Assembly: GCA_002423025.1 (NCBI GenBank)
Contig: DIUN01000023.1
Location: 105,838 to 131,694, forward strand
DNA: 25,857 bases
Origin: Sphingomonadales bacterium UBA6157
Lineage (GTDB): Bacteria > Pseudomonadota > Alphaproteobacteria > Sphingomonadales > Sphingomonadaceae
Direction of reading: 5' to 3'
The translations under genes and the position numbers were made by a program. Of the stretch, positions 14,712 to 20,938 are shown one piece after another. The notes beneath the pieces are model-generated. The model had not been told where the DNA came from. It made no database searches and was given only the letters and a program-made list of their open reading frames with translations. Positions within the stretch are counted from its first letter, which is position 1; the number at the start of each line of letters is the position of its first letter.

Positions 14712-15530
14712 CTACCAGCTGCCCGAGGAGCCGCCGCCGCCGAAGCTGCCGCCGCCACCGCCAAAACCGCCGCCACCACCGCCCCAGCCGCCGCCACCGC
14801 CGCCGCCGCCGCCCCAGTCGCCACCGATGCCCGGCCCCCAGATGATCGAGGAGCCATGATGCCGGCCACGCCCGCGCCGGGCGATGGAGAAGAAAATCCA
14901 GATGACGATGATGATGATCCACACGGCAACGCGCAGGCCGTCGCCGCCGCTGCTGGCCTGCTGGCGATTGGCTTCCGCAGTCAGCGCTGCGGCGCGCGCC
15001 TGCTCGGGTGGCAGCTGCAGATACTCGACGAGCGCGGCTGCCCCCTGGGCGACACCGCCGGGCATGTCCCCGGCCTTGAAGCGCGGAATGATGGTGTTGC
15101 GGATGATCTGCGACGTCAGCGCATCGGTAAGCACGCCCTCAAGGCCATAGCCGACTTCCACGCGCACCTTGCGCTCGTTGGGGGCGACCAGCAGAATCGC
15201 GCCATTGTCGGTATCCTTCTGGCCGATGCCCCAGGCGCGGCCGAGCTGATAGCCATATTCATCGATTTCATAGCCATCGAGGCTCGGCACGGTGGCGACG
15301 ACGAGCTGGGTTCCGGTGGTGGTTTCCAGCGTGGCGAGCTGTGCATCGAGCGCGGCGATATCGGCGGCGGTAAGGATGCCGGCTGCGTCCGTCACCCGGC
15401 CGGCAAGCGGCGGGAAGCTGGGCGCGGCAAAGGCCGGGCGGGCGATGGAGAGCACCGCCAGCACCACAACGAGCAGGAATACCACCCAGCTGAGCCGGGC
15501 GGCCTGACGATGATTGCGCTCACGGTCCAT
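14712..15530 (-). CDS. YgcG-like TPM-domain protein with Gly-rich tail
   Basis: A 272-residue envelope protein. The N-terminal signal/anchor (about 13-32) is followed by AFAAPSFPPLAGRVTDAAGI, the typical start of the TPM domain (about 36-175; TTGTQLVVATVPSLDGYEI, NGAILLVAPNERKVRVEVGY, GLEG). A second membrane segment lies at 201-217 (VWIIIIVIWIFFSIARRG), and a Gly-rich tail with scattered Trp, Phe and Ser at 235-269. This is the classic YgcG layout, encoded next to lemA. ATG at 15530 is chosen; an in-frame GTG at 15542 is equally possible since neither has a strong SD. Upstream is a perfect intercistronic hairpin (15561-15589). The function of the family is unsettled. Confidence 0.9.
   Translation of the reverse strand: MDRERNHRQAARLSWVVFLLVVVLAVLSIARPAFAAPSFPPLAGRVTDAAGILTAADIAALDAQLATLETTTGTQLVVATVPSLDGYEIDEYGYQLGRAWGIGQKDTDNGAILLVAPNERKVRVEVGYGLEGVLTDALTSQIIRNTIIPRFKAGDMPGGVAQGAAALVEYLQLPPEQARAAALTAEANRQQASSGGDGLRVAVWIIIIVIWIFFSIARRGRGRHHGSSIIWGPGIGGDWGGGGGGGGGWGGGGGGFGGGGGSFGGGGSSGSW
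14715..14828. repeat. Low-complexity Gly-codon tract
   Basis: The plus strand shows repeated CCGCCGCCACC units. On the minus strand these encode the Gly-rich tail (runs of Gly broken by Trp, Phe, Ser) of the YgcG-like protein. The tract is prone to slippage and length variation. The long Pro-rich reading on the plus strand is only its complement. Confidence 0.85.
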
Positions 15531-15560
15531 GGCGGACGGCACTCTTGCTGTGGCGAGGCT

Positions 15561-15589
15561 GCCGCCGGTGCAGACTTTGCACCGGCGGC
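15561..15589 (-). repeat. Perfect intercistronic hairpin between lemA and the YgcG-like gene
   Basis: GCCGCCGGTGCA (15561-15572) and TGCACCGGCGGC (15578-15589) form a 12-bp perfect stem with a 5-nt loop. It lies entirely within the gap after the lemA stop and before the next start. No T-run follows on the minus strand, so an RNA-stabilising or processing element, or a partial terminator, is more likely than full termination. Confidence 0.6.
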
Positions 15590-15598
15590 GAAGGCTGA

Positions 15599-16198
15599 TC
15601 AGAATGCGACGGTGGGCGCGGCTTCGGCGCCGACCGTGGTGGCCTTGAACGGCGCGATCGGCTGCGAGCCGTAGATGACCTTGGCGGTGACCATCGACGG
15701 GAAGGTGCGGATCTCGGTGTTATAGGCCTGCACGGCTTCGTTATAGTCGCGGCGCGCCACGGCGATGCGGTTCTCGGTGCCCTCAAGCTGCGACTGCAAC
15801 TGCAGGAAGTTCTCGTTGGACTTCAGCTCGGGGTATTTCTCCACCGTGATGAGCAGCCGGCCGAGGGCGCTGCCAACCTGGCCCTGGGCCTGGGCAAAGG
15901 CTTCCATCTGCTTGGGGTCGGTGAGCTTGCTCGGGTCCACTGTCACCTGGGTGGCGCTGGCGCGCGCCTTGGTCACGGCCTCCAGCACATCCTTTTCCTG
16001 CGCGGCAAAGCCCTTCACGGTCGCCACCAGATTGGGGATGAGATCGGCGCGGCGCTGATACTGGTTCTCCACATCGCCCCACTTGGCCTTCACCGCCTCC
16101 TCCTTGGTGGGGATGGTGTTGATGCCGCAAGCCGAGAGGCCGAGCGCCAGTGATGCGACAAGACCGAGGCGAGCGGCGCGGCTGAAGCTGGATGCCAT
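15599..16198 (-). CDS. lemA: LemA family lipoprotein
   Basis: A 199-residue LemA family protein. The signal ends in a lipobox, LGLSAC (Cys24), so it is probably lipidated. The conserved core is EEAVKAKWGDVENQYQRRAD followed by LIPNLVATVKGFAAQE, then the coiled helical region with EKYPELKSNENFLQLQSQLE followed by GTENRIAVARRDYNEAVQAY, and the tail IRTFPSMVTAK. The last 25 residues are less conserved. GGAGG lies upstream of the ATG. It is the first gene of the lemA-TPM-TPM operon. LemA proteins are linked to the envelope, but their activity is not established. Confidence 0.95.
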   Translation of the reverse strand: MASSFSRAARLGLVASLALGLSACGINTIPTKEEAVKAKWGDVENQYQRRADLIPNLVATVKGFAAQEKDVLEAVTKARASATQVTVDPSKLTDPKQMEAFAQAQGQVGSALGRLLITVEKYPELKSNENFLQLQSQLEGTENRIAVARRDYNEAVQAYNTEIRTFPSMVTAKVIYGSQPIAPFKATTVGAEAAPTVAF

Positions 16199-16226
16199 GG
16201 TGGAACGATCCTCCGAGTTGCCCTGA

Positions 16227-16255
16227 ATTGTAAAATTCGGGCGGATTGCGGCTAA
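16227..16255 (-). promoter_or_regulatory. Candidate sigma-70 type promoter of the lemA operon
   Basis: On the minus strand TTAGCC (-35, 16250-16255) and TACAAT (-10, 16227-16232) are separated by 17 nt, about 30 nt before the lemA start. The -10 is close to consensus and the -35 is weak. The prediction rests on sequence match only. Confidence 0.35.
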
Positions 16256-16276
16256 TGACTATTGCAATATGACGCT

Positions 16277-16298
16277 TGCCACAGCCAAGTTTGTGGCA
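16277..16298. repeat. Palindrome in the lemA/mscL divergent region
   Basis: TGCCACA and TGTGGCA form a 7-bp inverted repeat with an 8-nt spacer, in the 164-nt region between the divergent lemA and mscL genes. It could be an operator. A weak candidate mscL promoter (CGGACA at 16299, GATAAT at 16323, 18-nt spacer) lies just downstream of it. The regulator is unknown. Confidence 0.3.
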
Positions 16299-16362
16299 CG
16301 GACATCATCATGCCCGGCCATAGATAATGCGCGCTGGTGGATTGCAACAGGGGAGCCCGATC

Positions 16363-16797
16363 ATGCTGCAGGAATTCAAGGCCTTCATCGCCCGGGGCAA
16401 TGTGCTCGATTTGGCTGTTGCGGTCATCATCGGCGCGGCTTTCGGCACGATCATCGCCTCGCTGACAGACGATCTGCTGATGCCGATCATCGGCTCCGTC
16501 ACCGGTGGGCTGGACTTCTCGGGGCTGTTCGTGCCGCTCGGGCCGATCCCGGAGAGCTACACCGGTTCGCCCACGGACTATGCCGCGCTCAAGGCCGCCG
16601 GCGTGCCGCTGCTGGGCTATGGCAAGTTCGTCACCACGGTGATCAACTTCATCATCGTGGCGTTCGCGATCTTCATGATCGTCAAGGCCGCCAACAAGGC
16701 GCAGAAGCCGGCAGCTGCCGCGCCGCCCGCAGGCCCGACGCCGACGGAAGCGCTGCTCGCCGAGATCCGGGATGAGCTGAAAGCCCGCAAGCTCTAA
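16363..16797 (+). CDS. mscL: Large-conductance mechanosensitive channel MscL
   Basis: A 144-residue inner-membrane channel that opens under high membrane tension and releases solutes during osmotic downshock. The N-terminal MLQEFKAFIARGNVLDLAVA followed by VIIGAAFGTIIASLTDDLLM is the hallmark TM1 region (about 14-40). The periplasmic loop is at 41-78, TM2 at about 79-103 (KFVTTVINFIIVAFAIFMIV), and the C-terminal helix (TEALLAEIRDELKAR) forms the cytoplasmic bundle. The frame is open slightly upstream; ATG 16363 is chosen for its SD (GGGGAG) and the canonical start. The stop overlaps the convergent Rrf2 gene by 4 nt (CTAA). Confidence 0.97.
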   Translation: MLQEFKAFIARGNVLDLAVAVIIGAAFGTIIASLTDDLLMPIIGSVTGGLDFSGLFVPLGPIPESYTGSPTDYAALKAAGVPLLGYGKFVTTVINFIIVAFAIFMIVKAANKAQKPAAAAPPAGPTPTEALLAEIRDELKARKL

Positions 16798-17219
16798 GCG
16801 GCAGCAGCCTCCAGCGAGAGGTCGGCGAGGCTCGTATTGTCGAGAATCGCCGCAGTCTGATCGCGCACGATCAGCATGGCCTTGCGGATGACGCAGGTGC
16901 TTTCCTCGAAGCAGTCGGCGCATTTCTGGTAGGCGCTCACCGAGACGCAAGGCACCAGCGCCAGCGGGCCCTCGATGAGGCGGATGATCTCGCCGAAGCT
17001 GATCTCGCTGGCCGGCCGGGCCAGGCGATAGCCGCCCATCTTGCCGCGATAACTATGCACGACGCCGCCGTTCTTGAGATCGAGCAGGATGATCTCGAGG
17101 AATTTGCGCGGCAGCTTCTGGTCCGCCGCGATCACCGAGATCGGCACCGGCGCGATGGAGTTGGAGCGGGCGATGAAGATGAGCGCGCGCAAGGCGTATC
17201 GGGAACGCTGGGTAAGCAT
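16794..17219 (-). CDS. Rrf2 family transcriptional regulator with probable Fe-S cluster
   Basis: A 141-residue Rrf2-type winged-helix regulator. The HTH spans roughly residues 1-70, starting MLTQRSRYALRALIFIAR, with recognition region LPRKFLEIILLDLKNGGVV and the wing RGKMGGYRLARP. The region after the dimer helix carries Cys91, Cys100, Cys103 and Cys109 (PCVSVSAYQKCADCFEESTC), suited to bind an Fe-S cluster as in IscR, NsrR and RirA. The four-cysteine spacing does not let me assign a subgroup. It could sense iron, Fe-S status, NO or redox state. It is transcribed away from urcA and its targets are unknown; the suf genes are about 12 kb away. Confidence 0.9.
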   Translation of the reverse strand: MLTQRSRYALRALIFIARSNSIAPVPISVIAADQKLPRKFLEIILLDLKNGGVVHSYRGKMGGYRLARPASEISFGEIIRLIEGPLALVPCVSVSAYQKCADCFEESTCVIRKAMLIVRDQTAAILDNTSLADLSLEAAAA

Positions 17220-17316
17220 GGTCGGCGCTAGCTATGCACGGGCGGGAAGGGGCGGGCAAGCATTGCCGACACAGGCGGAGCGTCGGATTTCATTTCCCAA
17301 TAGCCGGTGAAAATAC

Positions 17317-17327
17317 CCAATCATTGG
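17317..17327. promoter_or_regulatory. Palindrome CCAATCATTGG in the rrf2-urcA intergenic region
   Basis: CCAAT-C-ATTGG is a perfect 11-bp palindrome. It lies 98 nt before the Rrf2 start and about 90 nt upstream of the sigma-54 -24 element of urcA, a distance usual for enhancer-binding protein sites. It could serve either gene; the call is an inference from position. Confidence 0.3.
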
Positions 17328-17415
17328 CATTTCTGAATGGCGGGTGACTGGGGCGAATCGGTCGAATTCTGCATATCTCTATGGTTTCTAATGAGAATCA
17401 TGCCGAACACCGAGT

Positions 17416-17431
17416 TGGCACGAGAGCTGCA
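17416..17431 (+). promoter_or_regulatory. Near-consensus sigma-54 (RpoN) promoter upstream of urcA
   Basis: TTGGCACGAGAGCTGCAAAA contains TGGCACG-N4-CTGCA. The invariant GG (17417-17418) and GC (17429-17430) are exactly 10 nt apart, and only one of the defined consensus positions (T to C before TGC) deviates. The predicted start of transcription is about 17442, giving a leader of about 50 nt with an AAGGAG SD before the urcA ATG at 17492. Confidence 0.55.
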
Positions 17432-17491
17432 AAACCCTTGGCATCAGGCGTCCGGAATGGTCCGCAGGCGCTTTGAAGCAAGGAGACGATC

Positions 17492-17833
17492 ATGTTTGCT
17501 TCCCTCGGTCATACCGCTTCCCGCACCGTCCTGGGTGCTTTTGGTGCCTTGGTCTTTGCCGGTGCCTGCCTCGGCGCGGCCGCTGCGCCGGCCAAGGCCG
17601 AGACGATGGCGCAGGGCCCGAGCATCGAGGTTCGCACCGCTGACCTCGATCTCGCCAGCTCGACCGACCGCATCGAACTGAATCGCCGCATCAATGCCGC
17701 CGCCCGCAAGGTCTGCGCCACGCGCAGCCCCGGCGCCTACGCCCAGACGCTTGAGCAGCAGTGCGTCAGCCAGACAGTCGCCGCCACGCATGTGCGGGTT
17801 GCAGCGCTGGTCAAGGCCGAGCGCGGCAGCTGA
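17492..17833 (+). CDS. UrcA family protein
   Basis: A 113-residue exported small protein of the UrcA family, known from sphingomonads and relatives but without an assigned function. The signal peptide covers about residues 1-37 (hydrophobic VLGAFGALVFAGACLGAAAA, cleavage near AKA-ET). The mature part shows the family pattern: VRTADLDLASSTDRIELNRR followed by INAAARKVC, and later EQQCV. Cys75 and Cys91 are likely to form a disulfide. A strong SD (AAGGAG) precedes the ATG. It is transcribed alone, apparently from a sigma-54 promoter; its stop is 3 nt from the convergent lyase gene. The periplasmic location is inferred from the signal peptide. Confidence 0.88.
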   Translation: MFASLGHTASRTVLGAFGALVFAGACLGAAAAPAKAETMAQGPSIEVRTADLDLASSTDRIELNRRINAAARKVCATRSPGAYAQTLEQQCVSQTVAATHVRVAALVKAERGS

Positions 17834-17836
17834 GGC

Positions 17837-18595
17837 TCAGAGGCCGTCATATTCGATGGCGGCCGCAGCATGGCCTGACAGAATGAAGCCGATCGGCCGC
17901 TCCGATTCCTCCTGGAGATGGCCGATCAGGCTGGCGGTGCGGGCGAGCAGCGAAATGCCCTTTAGCGCCGCCAGTGGAAAGCCGACATCGAGCATCACCG
18001 CCGGAATGGCGCCGTTGACGTTGATCGGCAGCGGCCGGTTGACGATCTCGGGCAGCGCCGCCTCGATCCGGCGCAGCGCAGCGATATGCGGCCCCTCGAT
18101 GCCATGCTCGGCGGCCAGCGCGAGCAGCAGATTGGCCCGCGGGTCCCCGCCGCTGTGCTGTGGGTGGCCAAAGCCCGGAATTGGCTTCTTCTCGGCCCGC
18201 AGCGCCCGGATCGCCGGAACCGGGTCCCCGCCATCCGCCACGATGCCGGCAAGGAACCGTCCCGCCACCTCGGCGCTGCCCAGCACCACCGAGCCGCAGC
18301 CGAGCAGCCCTGCCGCCACCGCGCCGTGGAAGGCCTCGGGGGCCGCCGCATAGGTCATCCGCGTGGCCACGACGCTTGGCACCAGGCCATGCTCGGCGAT
18401 TGCGGCGAGCACGGCATCGGCAAAGAACTTCTGCGTCGGGGTGGGAGCCGTGCCTGTCACCAGCAGCCAGAAGTAGCTGGTGAAGTCCATCTTGCCGATA
18501 ATCTGCGTGCAAAGGTCGAGCCCGCGCACCCGGATCTGCTCGGCATCCGAGGTGCAGATGGCGGAAAAGGGTTGGTCCTGCTTTCCAATGCGCAC
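17837..18595 (-). CDS. Citryl-CoA lyase-like protein (citrate synthase superfamily)
   Basis: A 252-residue protein of the citrate synthase superfamily, resembling citryl-CoA lyase and the citrate-synthase-like end of ATP-citrate lyase; it is much shorter than citrate synthase. The blocks KMDFTSYFWLLVTGTAPT, IPGFGHPQHSGGDPRA (His144, matching a catalytic His) and PLPINVNGAIPAVMLDVGFP with KGISLLARTASLIGHLQEE are visible. Where citrate synthase and ATP-citrate lyase have the catalytic Asp (NVD), this protein has Asn194 (NVN), and no His is seen at the first catalytic His position. It probably cleaves or forms a C-C bond in a CoA thioester such as a citramalyl- or citryl-type compound; the substrate is unknown. 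The GTG start has GGAG upstream. Divergent from the CoA-transferase gene and sharing its operator region. Confidence 0.83.
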   Translation of the reverse strand: MRIGKQDQPFSAICTSDAEQIRVRGLDLCTQIIGKMDFTSYFWLLVTGTAPTPTQKFFADAVLAAIAEHGLVPSVVATRMTYAAAPEAFHGAVAAGLLGCGSVVLGSAEVAGRFLAGIVADGGDPVPAIRALRAEKKPIPGFGHPQHSGGDPRANLLLALAAEHGIEGPHIAALRRIEAALPEIVNRPLPINVNGAIPAVMLDVGFPLAALKGISLLARTASLIGHLQEESERPIGFILSGHAAAAIEYDGL

Positions 18596-18612
18596 GGGGC
18601 AATCTCCATTTC

Positions 18613-18645
18613 TTCGAAATTCGAACTTGTTTCCGCTATGCGAAA
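18613..18645. promoter_or_regulatory. Paired palindromic operator (site A), predicted IclR target
   Basis: A1 is TTCGAAATTCGAA (18613-18625). A2 is TTTCCGCTATGCGAAA (18630-18645). Their centres are about 18.5 bp apart and they are joined by CTTG. The same paired layout recurs at 20837-20868. The site lies in the 154-nt region between the divergent lyase and CoA-transferase genes. A weak plus-strand promoter, TTGTTT (18627) and TAGGAG (18650), overlaps A2. Palindromes with TTC/GAA arms are typical IclR-family operators. Confidence 0.6.
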
Positions 18646-18749
18646 TCGCTAGGAGGCGTCAAGCGCAATGGGCCATCGGCTCGGCCGCGCATCGGCTGTT
18701 CGTGCGGCATCGGTGCACTGGCGGCGCGCTGGAGAGAGGGAGAGTTTCG

Positions 18750-19880
18750 ATGGCGTTGCCGCTCGCAGGTGTCCGGGTGCTCGAGATGGGGACGTTCATC
18801 ACCGGCCCGGCAGCGGGTATGATGCTCGCTGATCTTGGCGCCGATGTCATCAAGATCGAGCAACCTGTCACCGGTGACCCGTTCCGCTCCTTCCGCGGCA
18901 AGCTTTATGCGCCGCACTTCCAGACTTGGAATCGCAACAAGCGCAGCATCACGCTCGATACGCGCACCCCGGATGATCGCGCCGCGCTCGATGCCCTCAT
19001 CGCCGATGCCGATGTCTTCATCCAGAATTTTCGCCCTGGCGTCGCGACCAAGCTTGGTGTCGATGCCGCCCGGCTGCAGGGGCTTAACCCGCGGCTGATC
19101 TATTGCTCGATCTCGGGCTTCGGCAGCAGCGGGCCGGACCGGGATCGCCCGGCCTTTGATACAGTGGCGCAGGCGGCGAGCGGCTTCCTGCGGCTGCTGC
19201 TCAACCCCAGCCGGCCGCGTGTCGTCGGCCCGGCCATCGCTGATGCGATGACGGGCTTTTATGCGGCGCAGGGGGTGCTTGCGTCTCTCTACGAGCGCCA
19301 GCAGACCGGAAAGGGCCGGCTGGTCGAGACGTCCATGTTCGAGGCCATGTGCCATTTCAACCTCGATGATTTCACGCATCTGCGCTCTGACAATCAGTTG
19401 ATGGGTCCGTATAGCCGGCCGCATGTCAGCCAGTCCTATGTGTTTGAATGCGCCGATGGCCTGTGGCTGGCGCTGCACATGTCGTCGCCGCCGAAGTTTT
19501 GGGAAAATCTGGCAGAGGCTGTCGAGCAGCCGGGGATGCTGGCCCAGCCGGCCTTCGCCAGCCGCGAGGCGCGCATTGCAAATTATGAGGAGATCGTGAG
19601 CTTTCTCGCCCCGATCTTTGCGCGCCGGCCGCGTGCCGAATGGTGCGCACGCCTAACCGAGTTGGAAGTGCCGAATGCCGCAGTGGCCACCTCCGAGGAG
19701 GTGCTGGCTTCCCCCCAGGCCCGGCATTTGCAGCTGGAAATCAGCGCACCCGGCCCGATGGGCGAGTTCCGCACCATCCGCTCGCCGCTCAGTTTTGATG
19801 GCGAGCGCTCGCTCACCGTCACGGCGCCGCCGGTGCTGGGGGCTGACAATGCGGCCATCCTCGGCCGGCCGGACGCCTAG
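18750..19880 (+). CDS. CaiB/BaiF (family III) CoA-transferase
   Basis: A 376-residue family III CoA-transferase, which moves CoA between an acyl-CoA donor and a free carboxylic acid. The N-terminal LPLAGVRVLEMGTFITGPAA and MLADLGADVIKIEQPVTGDP are classical, followed by WNRNKRSITLD. The catalytic Asp is expected at Asp137 in RPAFDTVAQAASGF; ADAMTGFYAAQGVLASLYER and GRLVETSMFEAM are also family blocks. The frame is open for 90 codons upstream, but the ATG at 18750 has a good SD (GGGAGAG) and gives the canonical N-terminus. It probably activates the carboxylate that the divergent lyase-like protein later handles. The IclR gene follows 54 nt downstream, likely on the same transcript. Confidence 0.93.
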   Translation: MALPLAGVRVLEMGTFITGPAAGMMLADLGADVIKIEQPVTGDPFRSFRGKLYAPHFQTWNRNKRSITLDTRTPDDRAALDALIADADVFIQNFRPGVATKLGVDAARLQGLNPRLIYCSISGFGSSGPDRDRPAFDTVAQAASGFLRLLLNPSRPRVVGPAIADAMTGFYAAQGVLASLYERQQTGKGRLVETSMFEAMCHFNLDDFTHLRSDNQLMGPYSRPHVSQSYVFECADGLWLALHMSSPPKFWENLAEAVEQPGMLAQPAFASREARIANYEEIVSFLAPIFARRPRAEWCARLTELEVPNAAVATSEEVLASPQARHLQLEISAPGPMGEFRTIRSPLSFDGERSLTVTAPPVLGADNAAILGRPDA

Positions 19881-19934
19881 GCTGGCCAAGCGCCCCCTTG
19901 CGCCCCCGCGCCGTGTCCCATAGCGCTAGCTGCC

Positions 19935-20741
19935 ATGGCCACGCGTGAACCCAAGGACCCGGAGTATCTCTCCACCCTCGAACGAGGGCTGAGCGTGCTG
20001 CGGGCCTTTGACCAGGCGCATCCGGAAATGGCGCTCTCGGAAGTCGCCGCCGTCACCAACCTGCCACCGGCCGTGGCGCGGCGCTGCCTCAATACGCTGG
20101 TGGCGCTCGGCTATGTGGCGCAGGTTGGCCGGCGCTTCCTGCTGCGGCCTGAAGTGCTGGCCTTTGGCTCGGCCTATCTCGCCTCGATGAACATCGAACA
20201 GGTGGCGGTGCCGCCGTTGCAGGCGCTGCGGGACCAGACTGGCGATTCCGCCTCGCTCGCCGTCCGTTCCGGACGAGAAATTCTCTATGTCTGCCATATC
20301 CCGACCAACCGGCGGATCCGCCTCGGCGCCGGCGTTGGCACGCGGTTTCCGCTGCACGCCACGTCGATGGGCAAGGTGCTGCTGGCCTTCCAGGGCGATG
20401 CCGCCATCGAGACGTTCCTTGCCGAAGGGCCGCTGGCCCGGCTGACCGAGCGCACCATAACCGATCCACAGGCGTTTCGCGCCCGGCTGCAGAGCATCAA
20501 GGAGCGCATGTACGATTCCGCGCTTGATGAGCTGGATTATGGCATCGTATCTGTTGCCGTGCCGGTGTTCGGGCCGGATAGCCAGATCGTCGCGGCGATT
20601 AACTGCTCAACTTCCACGACCCGCATCTCGCAGGATGAACTGGTCCGCACGCGCCTGCCGATGCTGCGGGCCGCCGCCGGTGAGATCGAAGGCGAACTGC
20701 GCCGTTGGCCCACGCTCGCCCGTTCGCTCGCCGCGCGCTGA
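19935..20741 (+). CDS. IclR family transcriptional regulator (PcaR/PobR-like)
   Basis: A 268-residue IclR family regulator. The winged HTH (about 12-72) begins YLSTLERGLSVLRAFDQAHP and includes MALSEVAAVTNLPPAVARRC and LNTLVALGYV. The effector domain (about 85-255) contains REILYVCHIPTNRRIRLGAG followed by VGTRFPLHATSMGKVLLA and DELDYGIVSVAVPVFGPD. The sequence is closest in style to the PcaR/PcaU/PobR group, which responds to aromatic acids or their breakdown products. No clear SD precedes the ATG, so expression may depend on translation of the CoA-transferase gene. It likely binds the paired sites at 18613-18645 and 20837-20868, and the first would make it autoregulated. Repressor or activator status cannot be told, though site B overlaps a predicted promoter. 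Confidence 0.93.
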   Translation: MATREPKDPEYLSTLERGLSVLRAFDQAHPEMALSEVAAVTNLPPAVARRCLNTLVALGYVAQVGRRFLLRPEVLAFGSAYLASMNIEQVAVPPLQALRDQTGDSASLAVRSGREILYVCHIPTNRRIRLGAGVGTRFPLHATSMGKVLLAFQGDAAIETFLAEGPLARLTERTITDPQAFRARLQSIKERMYDSALDELDYGIVSVAVPVFGPDSQIVAAINCSTSTTRISQDELVRTRLPMLRAAAGEIEGELRRWPTLARSLAAR

Positions 20742-20748
20742 GCTGCCG

Positions 20749-20763
20749 GCCGCGGCTCGCGGC
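20749..20763 (+). terminator. Short GC hairpin after the IclR gene
   Basis: GCCGCG-GCT-CGCGGC is a 6-bp perfect stem with a 3-nt loop, starting 8 nt after the IclR stop. No T-run follows; it is a weak terminator candidate between the regulator gene and the separately controlled TonB receptor operon. Confidence 0.3.
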
Positions 20764-20836
20764 AACAATCCACGACTCATCACCGGCAGAGCGCGCTCCA
20801 GCCTCGCGCCTGCGTCATCGCGTCCACCTCTAAAAC

Positions 20837-20868
20837 TTCGCATAACGAACTTGACTTCGCTTTTCGAA
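20837..20868. promoter_or_regulatory. Paired palindromic operator (site B), predicted IclR target
   Basis: B1 is TTCGCATAACGAA (20837-20849) and B2 is TTCGCTTTTCGAA (20856-20868). Both fit TTCG-N5-CGAA, with centres 19 bp apart and CTTG between them. Compared with site A, the block CGAACTTGnnTnCGCTnTnCGAA is shared. It lies upstream of the TonB receptor gene and overlaps its predicted -35 and spacer. Confidence 0.6.
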
Positions 20869-20878
20869 GCGATATGAG
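20851..20878 (+). promoter_or_regulatory. Candidate promoter of the TonB receptor operon
   Basis: TTGACT (-35, 20851-20856) and TATGAG (-10, 20873-20878) are 16 nt apart. The B2 palindrome begins at the last base of the -35 and fills most of the spacer, so a bound regulator would block RNA polymerase. The leader to the ATG at 20939 is about 55 nt. Confidence 0.45.
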
Positions 20879-20938
20879 TGCCTCCACATCGTCATAGAAG
20901 CGGTGACGTGCGCGCACATCGCGAAGGGGAGTTTCGCC

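Noticed and set aside
14455..14859. Pro-rich open frame on the plus strand
   Set aside because: It is the complement of the Gly-rich tail of the YgcG-like protein.
17231..17260. Possible -35/-10 for the Rrf2 gene (TTGCCC, CATAGC on the minus strand)
   Set aside because: The -10 matches poorly and would leave almost no leader; not strong enough to list.
17389..17403. TAATGAGAATCATG, resembling half of a Fur box
   Set aside because: Only one half-site matches the Fur consensus and the other half fails; urcA is not an evident iron gene.
20903..20938. GTG start 12 codons upstream of the TonB receptor ATG
   Set aside because: The ATG at 20939 has a strong SD and begins a clean signal peptide; the extension would disrupt it.
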